Origin: Chamaelirium japonicum
Taxonomy: Eukaryota > Streptophyta > Magnoliopsida > Liliales > Melanthiaceae
DNA: 64,000 nt
Direction of reading: 5' to 3'
Assembly: GCA_947650365.1 (NCBI GenBank)
Contig: OX393557.1
Location: 46,811,979 to 46,875,978 of the forward strand
Part shown: positions 10,536 to 22,968 of the stretch, one piece after another
Numbering within the stretch: position 1 is the first letter of the stretch
How the letters are laid out: each line of letters starts with the position of its first letter
The notes under the pieces: generated by a model
Database searches by the model: none
Told to the model about the DNA's origin: nothing
What the model saw: only the letters and a program-made list of their open reading frames with translations
Translations under genes and position numbers: made by a program

Positions 10536-13500
10536 TGTCACGCCCCAGAAATCTGAAGACCGATCCCTGGGGTGTGAGGTGAGAAAAAGATGGGATTTTG
10601 GGTCTGGTTACTTAACTATACCAATTTGGGTTCTCACAGGGCTTCTTCTACGCTCTCTAATATGAAAAACAAGGAGGAGGGAGAAACAAGAGGGGAATCT
10701 TTTAAATTTGATTTCTCGAAAATATTTTTATTTAAAAAAAACAGAGAAAGAGAAATGTCAATAGAGAGAAGACATTATATAGTCAAGCTCGACCTTCAAA
10801 AGTCATATCCTCTCAGTATGAGTGACCTGTCGGTGCCACTACATACTGACAGGAGTCTATCTGAGGGAGCCCGAGGCTCAAGCCTCCTACGGCTAGCCAA
10901 GTGGTTTTACCCACTACCTAACACTCAAGTGCACTAGTCTAGGGTTCCTATCTACAAGGTTAATCAATTTAGTCATTTATATATACTTATATTTTCATCA
11001 TGATCTATCCGATGCTTAGGGCCTTGAGGAGAGGCCTACCCAAAAGAATTCAGCTGGAACCATTGCAACTACAACCATAGAATACTAACTAACTAATAAA
11101 AACTCTTATTCCAATACAATTACAATGTCTGAAGAGAAAAGACTACAAGATTGACGTACTAAGCCGAAAGGTAACACTGCAACTCTAACTCCGTCTCTGG
11201 ACTCCTACTGCTACTCCTGAGCCTCCAGACCTGCAACTGAGCCTACTCGTGGGAAAGAGTAGCCCCCAATAGGAAATTGGGAGATTAGCCAAATTAATGG
11301 CTAGTGACATCCTAATAGTCTATAATAATATGAGACAACTAATCTTAATAAATTAAGATGAGATCTATCAGTTCTAGTAGAATCAAAGTTTGCAGAATGA
11401 TACCTAAACCTATCAATAGTCTATATTCACATGCAATTCCTACTGTCACTAGGTTATCTAACATACAGTCCGTTAGATATTCTACAGCATTAAAGAACAA
11501 ATTAAATAAGACGTTCATATAAAGTCACGAAGTCCTCATATAAACAGTCACACAATTCTAAATTCATATATAGATAAAACACACACTATCAAAATGTGAA
11601 CCCCGGATATTTTGTTCATCCTGCCCCCGGTCGGGCATTACTATAGGGCCTTTTATTTCGATGTAGAGGGCCAACTCTCTCGCCGTGCATCCACCAACAC
11701 CATGCACTAGTCACCCAGATGATCATAAGGGGTTTCCAGTCTTTCACGGTGGACCTCTACCTCCCAACTTGCTTTACTATGGGGACTTCAACTCCCCGGG
11801 ACAGGGCTGCTAGGCCAATCCCTACTCGAGGGCACCTCCTATTGGCTTTACCACAACCCTTGCCCGTGACCCCTAACCTACTTAACTTCGGCTGTACGCG
11901 CAGGGTGGTTCACGGCCCATGCGCACACGGGGTCCCTACCTTCTAACCAGGTAGATTCTCATATAACATATTTCAACATATACAATGAAGCTAACAAAGG
12001 TACATTTAATGCTTAACAATTTTCAACAATTTACCCCTGATCCCGTACTGCTCTCGCAACCCATGCGACATAATAAATCAATAAAGTAAAACACTCATCC
12101 CAGTGACCCGTGTGCTAGGGTTGCCATACTCCTCTCAAGAGGGAGGGCTCCGATAGTTATTAGTAATTCAATTTATTATTTAATTTAAGGGAATCCTAAT
12201 TACGGTGTCCATACAAACAAAAGTAGTCATTATTATTATTCTATTAATATTTTAAGCATGCGTCGCCGGACTCGCGACTCCGCATGCAAGGCGGGGTCCA
12301 CTTGACCACATGCGACGATGCCCGGCGGGGCCCGCATGCAGTGTCATGGACACCTACCCTTAGTCATTCTCATTTCCCACTATTAAAGACCACGCAAGGG
12401 TAGTAGATGTCACCTGGCTGTCGATCGCACACGACTCCAGCTTGTTGTCTCTGATCCGCCTCCGTTGGATCACCACAATCACAGTCTGATAACATGCACA
12501 GCTCTATATCATAATGCTATCGATTAAAACAGAAGAATCAACGACGAGGGTTTTATGCCAAGGATAGTCGGGCACCCTCGATAGGGGACCAACATTGAGT
12601 CGACAGTACGTAATTCCGTACGATTGAAGAACTCGAACCTAAACACTACTAGGCCTAACAAGTAATTAGAAGCTAAACCTACTCATCGAATCGGACTCGA
12701 AGAACCCTTTCCGATGGTTCCAGTTTCACTGGAATCCGACTTCGGTCGAATGGTTTCGGGTCAAACCACGTAGAACCGGTGAAACCGATCGCATGGTTGG
12801 TTCACTAGGGTAGAAGGGGTTCTAGGGTTATCTTCTAGGTTTAAAAGGTAGGACTCAATGTTCTGAGCACAATGCCGCTAGTTTCGTCCGAATCCGAGTT
12901 CGGACGATGAAACGGCGGTCAAACCACGGTACCGCGATAATATCGGGTCAAAGGATAAAACAGGGTATTAAACAATATAATTACTATACTAAACTATGGC
13001 CAACAGGTAGTATTTTCCGAGCCGATCGAAATGGCGCTGGTTTCGTCCAATTCCGAGTTCGGACGATGAAACGGCGGTCAAACCACGGTACCGCGATAAG
13101 ATCGGGTCCAAGGATAAAACAGGGTATTAAATAGTACAATTACTATGATAAACTATGGCCAATAGGTAGTATTTTCCGAGCCGGTCGAAATGGCGCTGGT
13201 TTCGTCCAATTCCGAGTTCGGACGGAGAAATGGCAGTCGAACCAAAATTCACTGGTTCACGGGTCTGGTTCAGGTGAACCAGACCGGTTCACTGTTGGGC
13301 CGGGTCTACAGTGGTTAGGTCGGGTCGGGTCTGCAGTGGGAAGTCGGGTCGGGTTCAGGGTTTAATTAATAACCTGGAAAATTACAAAACTACCCCCCCC
13401 CCTCTCCTTCTTCTCCACGAGACTAGCCCGAGGGGCTGGTTCCTGCGCGTCGGCGGCCGGCGGGAGGGGCGGCCTGGAGCGCCGGCGAGCGCTCGGCCGG

Positions 13501-14729
13501 CCTCTCCCGCACCACCCCCACGGAGGAGGCGCGGTGGGAGGCGGCCGGAGCTAGCCCTCGTCGGAGCCCCAAAAGCTTGGACGGCGGGGTGGGTCGCGCG
13601 GGGTCTACGGCCGGTGGTGGTGCGCCGGGGAGGGGTTCGGTTGCGGCGGCGGTGTCCGCCCGTGCGGGCCGCGACAAGAGAGGAGGAAAGGGGTCGCGGA
13701 GGAGATGGGAGGAGGAGGGGCTGACCTAGGGGTCTCGGCGTGCTCGCCGGGGCTCCGGCGAGGGGCGGGTAGGGTGCTCCGATCTCTTCTCCTTCTCCAT
13801 CTCCGGCTCTCGCTCTCTCTCTCTGCATCCCGTTCTCTCTCTCTCTCTCTCCCGTTCTCTCTCTTTCTCTCCTCTCGTTCTCTCTCTATCTCTATTTATA
13901 ATCACGGGAAAACGTACGGTTGTGGTGATAAGGGTTGGGGGGATATAGTCGGTTAAGGCTTAGAGATAAGGATAAGAAAGATAGGGATAAATCATCCCAA
14001 TCCTGCCCGATAATTACCATCCGAATTTCGGATTTTAAATCACTGGGGAGGGAGGTCTAGAGAGCCTAAATTATGCTAGGAGACCGGGAGGTAGGCTCTA
14101 GGGCTGGTCGGGCTCGGTCCCGAGCCCTGAACCGGGCTCGGTTGGAATCCGGGTGCGATTCGTCCATCAACCGGGCTGAAAAGAATAATCACTTGTAACT
14201 ATCAAACTGGAAGTCGGAATAGGGCCCGAGAGGATTCTTTGGAAAGGTCTCGTCAACGCGAACGCGTTAGCGCTTGGTACATAATTTTCTGACTTTTGGA
14301 TCTCCCAAAAAAAAGGAAAGACTCCAAAACTCAAAATAGCAATAACTATTCACCCGGGTGTCGGATCGACCCTAACTCAGGCTCATTGGAAGGCTCTCTC
14401 AGAGCCTCATCTAACGTATCTTGTTTCGTTACGATCCGATCACTCGATCTCTTGCAAGAAACAAAACAGTTACAACTATCGACCAATTATCACTTTTCTA
14501 GGGTTTACCTGCCGGGCTGCCGAAACTGGCTGCGCATACACATGATCGTTGCACGGAACGCACCATCGTGACATGCTCGAAGTTACGGAGAATGTGAACG
14601 TAAAACATCTCATAGGTTTACGTTCCATTTATTGGGAAAAAGCCCAAAAAAAAAGTCTGGCTGTAAAAAGACGAAACTAGCCATTGAGGATTTCTATTAT
14701 TCTCAAATCTAACACCACAGGTGTTACAA
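10536..14729. mobile_element. probable long solo LTR of a Ty3/gypsy element
   Basis: The left end TGTCACGCCCCAG and right end CAGGTGTTACA resemble the TGTCACGCC...GTGTTACA termini of many plant gypsy LTRs. The left end also folds on itself (CACGCCCCAG pairing with CTGGGGTGTG). The body has a GC-rich core (13430-13790), a CT-rich tract with a TTTATAA word (13800-13900) and no gag or pol frames. A matching second LTR and a target duplication were not found, so the boundaries are tentative. The arginine/proline-rich frames at 13311-13828 are GC-driven. Confidence 0.4.
12876..13250. repeat. tandem repeat of about 159 bp
   Basis: A unit containing TTTCGTCC, gagttcggacgatgaaacgg, tcaaaccacggtaccgcgat and aaacagggtattaaa starts near 12876 and 13036, with a third partial copy near 13196. 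The first two are nearly identical; the third diverges after about 50 bp. Confidence 0.75.
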
Positions 14730-14939
14730 TATGTCTACATTCTCCATCCATTTCTCTAATGATCGATTAATGATTGGGGTTATCTAATATAGACAATTAA
14801 ACTACGTATAAGGAGTGCCAGCGTAATTTCAAAAACAAAAGTGGGGTGTCAGTGCAATTTACCGTTGAGCATTCAAAGGGATCACAAATGTGAACTCGGT
14901 GTTGATGTGGCAGTCATTAGCCAACGCTATATAAGTGCA

Positions 14940-15506
14940 CTAGTAAGAAACCCGGGCAATGCCTGGATGAACTTGATGCACACCACTTAGCAAAGACATC
15001 ACAACCGTCCGAATAAGCGTGCAATATTGAGAGATTACGATTCACTAATCCAAGTTTGATTCACTTGTTAGAGAGAGAAAAATATATTACTAATGAATTT
15101 TCTAATTAATATCAATTGATTATTAAATACAATTGTATGGGGTATTTATCATCTTTATATTAGGTTCTTAATGGGATTTATGAGAGAACCACGTTCACAC
15201 ATGAGAGAAGGATTCTGATTTTTTAAAGTGGTCCACTTGTCTTAGAAGAGAAAAAAGGACTTCATTTTTGCCATCAATGTCCGGATGAGCTTAATGCATG
15301 TCATTTGGCACAAATGACATCACTTGTTAGAGAGAGATAGTAACATTAAATCCCTTTGAATGAGTATTTATCATCTTTATGGTAGGTTTTTAATAGGATT
15401 TAAATGAGAGCCGTGTTCACACATAGAAGAAGGATTCTAGTTCTTTAAAAGACGTCCACGTGTCACAACATGGGAGAGAGGCTTCAGTTTTAGTATATAG
15501 TATAGA
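14940..15506 (-). mobile_element. non-autonomous Helitron
   Basis: On the minus strand the element begins TCTATACTATATACTAAA and ends with a hairpin-forming CCCGGGCATT-type sequence followed by GGGTTTCTTACTAG. TC at the 5' end, a hairpin just before CTAG at the 3' end, and insertion between A and T are the Helitron hallmarks. Internal similarity between the two halves (around 14950 and 15285) suggests a fused dimer. No Rep/helicase. Same family as the copies at 58274 and 58665. Confidence 0.85.
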
Positions 15507-15909
15507 TTAGCCATCACATCGAGGTTCCCAGTCCTCCTTATGCGTAGCTATTTGAACATACAAAGGGACACAAACGTGGACACGGTGCTGATGTGGTGAT
15601 CATCGGCCAGTGCTAAGTGCATCAGCCATCACACCAAGGTTCTGAGTCCTCTCAGCTACCGACTCTATCTAGTACCGATCGTTGGATGCCACGTGGGCAT
15701 CACGTGGTACGGGATTAATCCTAGTCATTCATAAGCCTCGAGATGCCCATCCAGCAGCCATCAATCATTAATGGAGAAAATCCGTAGTGGAGAGGGTCAA
15801 ACCTCATACTAAGCGATGCCCGGTGGATTCAACTCCTCTCTATGGCCACTAACTGTAGCTTCACTAGTTGTGGGGAGTCGTTCGATGCATGCAACATTTC
15901 TCACAAGCA

Positions 15910-16665
15910 AGGTTGGATGTAGTTCACTTTTGGAGGTCGTGCATGAGACGAAGTAGTTTTTCTCATAGAACTTCGATATGAATGACATAGTCGATGCATT
16001 ATTGGGATTAAGATCCATAGATATCGAATCCGAAGAATACTAGGATTGTATGAAACGGCCTATGTTAACAAAGTTCTAAAAATGTTCAACATGAAGAACT
16101 GTTCGCCAAGAGTTGCTTCCATAGTTAAGGGTAATAAATTTAGTTTATCCCAATGTACAAGAAACTCTCTTAAACGAGAGGCTATAGCTAGCATTCTCTA
16201 TGCATCAACAATTGAGAGTCGGATGTATCTAGAGGTCTGAAATTAGTTTTGCAGTGGAAATATTGGTAAGGTACCAGCGTGGCCATGGTTCAGATCTTTA
16301 CAGCATCGTCGACTGTAAAGGTGAAGTTCGTTTCTCTCTTTGAGGAATCCTCATAGGTATCTCCACAAAAGAACTTTAACACATGAATTATGATCGTGAA
16401 TTCCATAATCAGACTTCTAAAGATCTATTATGATAATTTCATTGGCGTATTCTTCTAAAAGAACAACAAGAGTGAGAGTCGAAGTAAGCGCATCGACACA
16501 AAGTATTTTGTTGTTCAAGACGATCAATCAATTGGTAAAATTCTGGTTGAGCATATAAGTACGGAATTTATGGTTGCTGATTCAGTGACTAAGCGGCTAC
16601 CACCTATTTAGTATAAGAGTCATTTGGATCGTATGAGACTTAGTAGTTCATTGTACTCTTAAGCA
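15910..16665 (+). pseudogene. Ty1/copia reverse transcriptase-RNase H relic
   Basis: Scattered frames match a copia RT: LHET and SFSHRTSI-type debris near 15935, YVNKVLKMFNMKNCSP near 16060, KGNKFSLSQC near 16125. An RNase H tail follows with KRIDTKYF near 16485 and EHISTEFMVADSVTKRLPP near 16550, then a stop. Stops and frameshifts are frequent. The most of gag and integrase is missing. The family looks different from the copia relic at 4.7-5.7 kb (no FFTK...STLQFQFL ending). Confidence 0.8.
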
Positions 16666-17184
16666 TTAGGCAATTGAAAAAACCTTATTTTCAGTAGTGA
16701 ATAAAATTTATCTTGTCTCAGTTATGTACATTTACACATTTGAGACATAAAGTTCTAACAAAGAGTGAAGCATGCATTCACTAGTAAAGTTATTTGTCAC
16801 ATAAAGTGCTTAGTCAGGAATGATTAATTACAATGTAATACATGGACGAGATAGTGTTTGTCTGTATAGAAACGGCCAGCATGATTTGGGTGATTGAAAA
16901 CTTATGTTTGAGCTTAAGAATATTACATACATAAATATAGGTATTGTTTGCTTTCAAAGTTTGTATGCGCATACTAATGTTTTTTATCGCTGCTTATAAA
17001 AGTTATTGTGCCAAGTGGGAGAGTGTTGGGTTTTGTCATGTTTTGACCGCACATGACATGAGGATGTCCCAATAAGACTCCTGAAATGTTGGCCTTTAAT
17101 GAGAAGCAAAACCAATGTGTTTGTGGTTAAATAATGAGGCTCACATTGGACTTTAAGCGTTAGCCACTGCTGAAATAACGAGAG

Positions 17185-17190
<6 letters not shown>
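16666..17190. other. AT-rich sequence, probably 3' part of the copia relic
   Basis: Follows the RNase H relic directly and may include its decayed LTR; no second LTR was identified. No gene seen. Confidence 0.35.
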
Positions 17191-17224
<34 letters not shown>

Positions 17225-18462
17225 AAATATTCTCTACAATGTTCTCTCTCCACAATATTGTAGAAATAGAATGTTGTAGAGAGAACTTTTAGAGAGAAAT
17301 ATCATAGAGAGAGAATGTTGTAGAGAGAAAAAAAAAACATAGAAATTGGAAAGATTAAATATTGGAGAGAGAGATGTTATAGAGAAAGCATATTGTAGAG
17401 AGAAAATATTATAAAGACATGATATAATAGAGATAAAGTACTATAGAGAGAAATATCGTAGAACGAAATAGACAGAGAAAATATTATAAGGAGAATCTAT
17501 GAGACATATAAAATATTGTAGAGAATTATTATAGAGAATGTCGTAGAGAGAATATCATTCAGAGAAAAGTTGTAGAGAGATTTTGTAGATAAAATGTCAT
17601 AAAGAAAAGGTTATATAGAGAGAATATTATAGAGAGGATGTCGTAGAGAGAATATTATAAAAGATAAGATATTATAAAGAGAATATTATCGAAAGGATGT
17701 TGGAGAGAGGAAATATTACAAAGAGAGAAAATATTATAGAGAGAATATTCTAGAAAAAAAATATCATAAAGAAAGAAAATATATAGAGAGAAAATACTGT
17801 AGAGAGAACGTCATAGAATAAGAACACTAGAAAAATTAATATAGAGAGAATGTTATAGAGAGAGAATATTAAAGAGAGAATGATGTAGAAAGGCAAACTA
17901 TCGTAGAGCTAGATAATGTTGTATAAGAAAATATTGAAGACAATATTCTAGAGGAAAAATATTGGTGAGAGTATATTGTGCAGAGAAAACAATGTACAAA
18001 GAGACATTGTAGAAAAAGAAAACATTATAGAAAGAAAATATCCTAGAGAGACAAAATCCAAGAGAGACAATATTATAGAGATAAAATGTCATTGCATAGA
18101 AACAGGAATTGCCGTAGGGGAAAAAAATTCTAAAGAGATAATATTGAAGAGAGTATGTCATAGAGAGAAAATGGTATATAGATAATGTTGCAAGGAGAAA
18201 ATATTGGAGAGAATATTGGAGATAAAAAATCATAGAGAGAATATTGTGGAGAAAATAATATAAAGGGAGAATACTAAAACAACATTGTAGAGAGAGAATG
18301 TCATAGAGAGAGGAAATACCAATGAAGGAAAATAATATAGAGAGAGAACAAACCTTAGAGAGAGAAAATTACCAAATAGAGAATATTGTAGAGAGGAAAT
18401 TATTATGAAAAAAAGTTATCTCTATAATATTTTCTCTACAATATTCTCTCTAAAACATTTTG
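17191..18462. repeat. degenerate AGAGAGAATATTATAG low-complexity array
   Basis: A (TC)n run at 17191-17223 is followed by about 1.2 kb of imperfect repeats of a 12-16 bp word combining AGAGAGA with an AT-rich half (AATATTATAG, AATGTTGTAG). At about 18415 the polarity flips to CTCTATAATATTTTCTCT, making the boundary palindromic. Frames here (17898-18233, 17976-18185) are repeat translations and not genes. Confidence 0.85.
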
Positions 18463-18468
18463 TCTAAT

Positions 18469-19511
18469 GCTGGTAAAAGCTAAACCGGCCCACCCAACCC
18501 AACCCTAACTTGACCCGTTCATTAAACGAGTCAGGTTAGGGTTTAGCATTTGTCAACCTGCTCAAAAACGGGTCAACCCGACCCGGCCCGCCTAACCCGT
18601 GACTCCTGCAACCTGTGAGTCTGTGACCGCAATCCATCATTACTCCGAACTCCGAACAAAGTGCAGCTCGTGCTTCTATTCCATTTTAGGGGTACTTTTT
18701 TTATTGGATGATTTAATTGTTAAAAATATATTGCTTTATTTGTTACTGTTAACAGATAGTCCCACATTGGTGAGGGAGACACCCATCACCCGCTTAATAT
18801 ACCAACTATGGATCTCCCCTTACAACCCGGGTTTTGGGGCATGCGGGTATCTAACATGGTATCAAAGCTGGTCCGTCTCCTGCTCCCATTCCGGGTGCTC
18901 CCCATCGATCATGCCTTGCCACACGTGCACCGCATGGGAGGATCCTTGCACTCATGTTCCGCGTGAGGAGGAGTGTTAACGGATAGTCCACATCGTTGAG
19001 GGAGGCACCCATCACCCGCTTAATATACCCCCTGTGGACCTCCCCTTATAACCCAGGTTTTGAGGTGTGAGGGTATCTAACAGTTACGTTACATCGTTTC
19101 CCACGTGCCATGTGGGTTGATCCAGGAAGACTAAGTGTTTCTTATATTTGGAGTCTTTTGTCAATGAAGTCTTGAAATATAAAGATGTTATGGATGAATA
19201 ATTTTAATCGCAACATTGCTTTAGTTTGTTTTTGTTTGTATTTATATAGTATTATATGGTTGGTTTGTATTGTTTCTCATATTGGATTAGTTAATAAAAT
19301 TTTAGATTATGCGATAGATAATTTTAAACAAAAGATTAAATTATTTTAGGTAGTATATATTTAGAATCTTTAGATTAATATGGTTAGATGGGTTAGGGTT
19401 GACCTGCTTAGGGCTAGCGTTGAGTAGGCTAATTCGTTTAATGAACAAGCTATAGTTAGGGTTGAGCCGTTCCAACCCTTCAACCTGCCTAACACTAACC
19501 CGTTTGCCAGC
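18469..19511. mobile_element. hAT-like inverted-repeat element
   Basis: Left end GCTGGTAAAAGC and inverse right end GCTGGCAAACGGG, followed inwards by AACCCGACC/GGGTTGACC words in opposite orientation at the two ends. The 6 bp tctaat flanks both sides (18463-18468, 19512-19517). It split the GAGA/AT array and contains a TRIM. The short duplication makes assignment to hAT uncertain. Confidence 0.5.
18747..19082 (+). mobile_element. intact TRIM retroelement
   Basis: LTRs of 110 bp (18747-18856) and 109 bp (18974-19082), both TGTTAAC...GGTATCTAACA. The first LTR is followed at once by TGGTATCAAAGCTGG (18857-18871), a tRNA-iMet-type primer site with one mismatch in the first 12 bases. GAGGAGGAG just before the second LTR serves as polypurine tract. 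An exact 5 bp duplication, gttac, flanks it (18742-18746, 19083-19087). It has no coding capacity and needs enzymes from elsewhere. Confidence 0.9.
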
Positions 19512-19517
19512 TCTAAT

Positions 19518-19870
19518 TCGATACAATATATGTTCTCTATATAATGTTCTCTCTACTACACTCTTTCTACATATATTCTCTCTAAATTCTCCAATACATT
19601 TTATATACTAGATTCTCTTTATATAATATTCTCTTTACTACATTTTCTCTAATATTTTCCCACTCTATAATATTCTCTCTAGAAATTATCTCTACGATAT
19701 TCTCTATAATATTCTCCCAATACAATACTTTCACTAAAACATTCTCTCTATAAATACTCTGCCATTTTCTTTTTATTACATTTTCTCGCACTCTCCATAA
19801 GACACTCGCTTTGATATTCTCCACAACATTTTCTCTCTCTACAAATAGTCTCTGAAAGTTTACAAGAGTT
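19518..19870. repeat. right part of the GAGA/AT array, inverted polarity
   Basis: Repeats of TTCTCTCTATAATATTCTCT continue the pyrimidine-rich polarity that began near 18418, after interruption by the element at 18469-19511. It ends before a poly-G run at 19892-19901. The 136-codon minus frame at 19582-19992 is repeat-derived. Confidence 0.8.
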
Positions 19871-20142
19871 CCTGGATGCTTTGGGGTTTGGGGGGGGGGG
19901 GGTGTACAAGCTAATACCTCTGTGTCACCAATTACTTCTGAACAGCATAAAAAGATAGCGGCAAGCAACATTTCTCGTTGGTCCAGAAACAAGAACTTGC
20001 ATCAATATCATAGAAAGAGAGGATTAAGCATTCCTCCTCATCCAGAGATAAAAGTATGCACACACAACATACGTATCTGTTTACCATAACATCACTCTCT
20101 CTGAAAACCATCCAGTTTGGTGCTTACCCGAAACGGCTCACC

Positions 20143-20469
20143 TTAGTCCGACTTTTCCCTTCGGACCTTAAATACGCGGCAAACCAGCGATACGACCCAT
20201 TTCCAGAGGACGGCGAACCCATTTAGCCGCTTTGGTTTGGGTTCGGGCCTTGGTCCGAAAATCCCTTTGTAGATCTCTTTCTGCTTCTCATACACGGCTT
20301 TGTCGTGTTCAGCGAGCAGCCGCATCTCCCTCACGATAGCCTTGTCTTGGGGCGAATACTTTCTCGCCTTCTGAAAGTCTTCTCGGGCTGCGTCTGTTTG
20401 CCCAAGCTCTGCTCTAGCTTTCCCTCGCCTGAACAACGCTTTCGCATTGTTCTCGTCTTCCGATAATAC
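20143..20469 (-). CDS. TWD1: FKBP42/TWD1, coding exon 7 (last)
   Basis: Encodes residues 258-365. It opens VLSEDENNAKALFRRGKARA, the last TPR helices with the basic carboxylate-clamp segment KALFRRGKA typical of HSP90-binding TPRs. The charged helix DKAIVREMRLLAEHDKAVYE follows, then KQKEIYKGIFG, the region associated with calmodulin binding in the family. It ends in a single membrane-anchor-like segment FAVLWKWVVSLVCRVFKV (about 342-359) and a short basic tail RREKSD. The acceptor is TTTCAG/GTATTATCG at 20470/20469; the stop TAA is 20145-20143. Confidence 0.93.
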   Translation of the reverse strand, partial: VLSEDENNAKALFRRGKARAELGQTDAAREDFQKARKYSPQDKAIVREMRLLAEHDKAVYEKQKEIYKGIFGPRPEPKPKRLNGFAVLWKWVVSLVCRVFKVRREKSD

Positions 20470-22968
20470 CTGAAAGGTCCATGTGTTCAATCTAATCAGA
20501 GGTGGTTCAGCTTAACATAAAACCAAACAAAACCAACTTACTAGGGACTAAACGATATTCAAATCAGTCAACCACTCGGACTTGCTAACGGCTCTAATAT
20601 GAGGCCAAAGATAAAAATTACTTCTAGATACATCCTGGAAGAATAGCCGAAGCCCCTTGGACAACAACATATAGTGCTTGTGATAAAATCATAATAAGTT
20701 TCCTTGCAAGGTGCAAGAACATACTCGACAAAAGAGAATACACTTTCACTACAATGCAATTATGGTGAGATGATCAAATTCATGTACTAAGGATATTTAT
20801 TGGGACAACTTGAATGGTGGTATTGTAGTAAATATAGTACATGGAGTGCCAGAAGAAGGAGCTAGAGATGAATTGGAGAGATGGAACTTGAACTGCATTG
20901 TCGCGTGACTCAACACCAGCAGATACTTCTTACTAAGAAATGATCCACCAAAGTATGTTATTTCTTATGAGTATATGAAACAATGTCTATACTATAAACA
21001 TTGAGGATTTTGAAAGGTACAAGAGCAAAACAAGGTCGCAAGAAGACCGTAGAGTATAATATGCAAGTACTTGTATAAGGATGTCATCTCGATGCCAAAC
21101 ATGTACCTATAGCTGGATTCCTATTGATACTTCACTCTTGTCTAACTGTAACATTGAAGATCCCTTCAATCTGGGTTTATTTCTTGTTCATTGCCTTTAC
21201 AAGTAAAAAAGCAACAAGCAGAGATTTCTACCTTCTAGAAGCGAGAAGAGAGGAGTGGTAATCAACAGAATAAGCAGATAGTAATAACAGAATTTAATAA
21301 TTGCTAGAAAGGTTTGACATGATTATGCGAAAAGAAATGGTAGAAACTTGCTCAGAAGAAGAATGGTCGACATCAAAACATTTGCTTCCGGATATCATAA
21401 TGAATTTCAAAATCAGGGAACACAAGGAGAACGAGAAAAAGGGAAGCAAGGCTTGAGCAGGGATCTTAACACTAGATTCTTTCACTAGTTAAAAGGTTAA
21501 GGGCAGGAATTTATTATAAAATGTATCAACGAATACAATAACTAATGGAAATGCAGAAAGAGGAGATACAAGAATGTTTTAGCAAACAGTGGTAAATGAT
21601 CTGAAATTCTTCTTAATCACCTAAAAGGGCCCTTGAATGTCTAAAGAAAAAAATGAACAAAAAGAAACTTAGCAATTCATCTGGAGGTACAAGAAACAAT
21701 AATGGACAAAAGGCCTTTATCAAAAAATGACAATATACTATGAACATACAGGCCTTTATCAAGAAATGACAATATAGACAACAGGCCTTTATCAAGAAAT
21801 GCCAATATACAATGAACATACAGGATTTTGAAAGGTATAATATATAATATCAAATAAGGGAGGCAAAGAACCATGTAAACAGTAATGAGTTCTTCTATCG
21901 GCCGATGATTTTATTAGACTCACTTGAATCTTTACAAGTTCTCCCATATGGTCTTTAAGTGAATTTCTGTCTTACTCTTTTAATTTCCCAACCAAAGATA
22001 TTTCCTTGCCATGTAATGAAAGTTTACTAGGTTTAGGAGCTTGTATTCATTCTCCAAAAATCTTATTTTCTCACATAAACCATCATTTTAAGTGGTTAAC
22101 TCTTCATGCATGTTCCTAAAACGATCAAACTCACCAGACAAGGTTTTATTTTGGATTCAAGTTTTTAATTAGCTATAGCTAATTTTGTGTTGTTTTTAAT
22201 GGCCACCTCACTACGCTCTTCTAAGGAGATGTCTCGATCGATATTCAATTCATCTCGATCCATATTCACTATTGTTAATGGCGACCTCACTAAACTCTTC
22301 TAAGGGCAATTGTTTCCATGCAACAAGGGAGGTCGAACAATCTAACCACATCTCTTAGACAATCCATCAAAAAACAAGTTTGGATTGGATTACGCCCTAG
22401 CGGTTATGATATGACAAGCAAATACGCTCTTATACCAATTGAAAGTGTACAAGGGTCGATGGATGCTCACACTCAAATAATGCACGGAAGAAACAAACTC
22501 AAGCAAACAATTCGGCAAACACTTGTTCTCGCACAAAGTTCACTCTCATCTCTTTTCATGATATCATGTAAAGATTTAAACTTTAAAGGGTTTAAGCATT
22601 CAAGGCTTTAAGCTAGCATGTGAATCAAGCTTGAAAGCACACGAGAAGTTTTACATTGAAACCCGAAAAGAGTAAAACCATGCCGAGACTTGCTCAGAGC
22701 CAACCAATCCAATATGATTAGTTACAGCAGTTTAGAATGTTACCCAACTTTGGAAGGTCCGATGCACCGACAATCTACCCATCCTTTCCCTCTACTACTC
22801 ATACACGGTCGAGTCCCAATAACCGATTACTAGTGAAGAACCCTCGAATGGAAAACTCATTGCTCGACCAATCTGAACGCAAACACCGAACTAGGGCAAC
22901 CAACCAAATAAGACCCACCGGTTGATATCAATCAGATATTAAACACTGCCTGAGGATGTACTTCGGAT
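20470..22968 (-). other. TWD1 last intron, left part
   Basis: AT-rich intron sequence. A triplicated word of about 40 bp (ggcctttatcaagaaatg) lies at 21700-21830. Small frames here (20568-20759, 21294-21874, 22318-22925) have no recognisable domain and are not called genes. Confidence 0.5.

Noticed and set aside
13311..13828. Overlapping GC-rich frames on both strands
   Set aside because: High GC and Arg/Pro/Gly/Ala-rich products on both strands at once indicate composition, not coding; they lie in a probable LTR.
20568..20759. Extra TWD1 exon in the last intron
   Set aside because: The frame shows no TPR pattern, and coding exons 6 and 7 join precisely without it.
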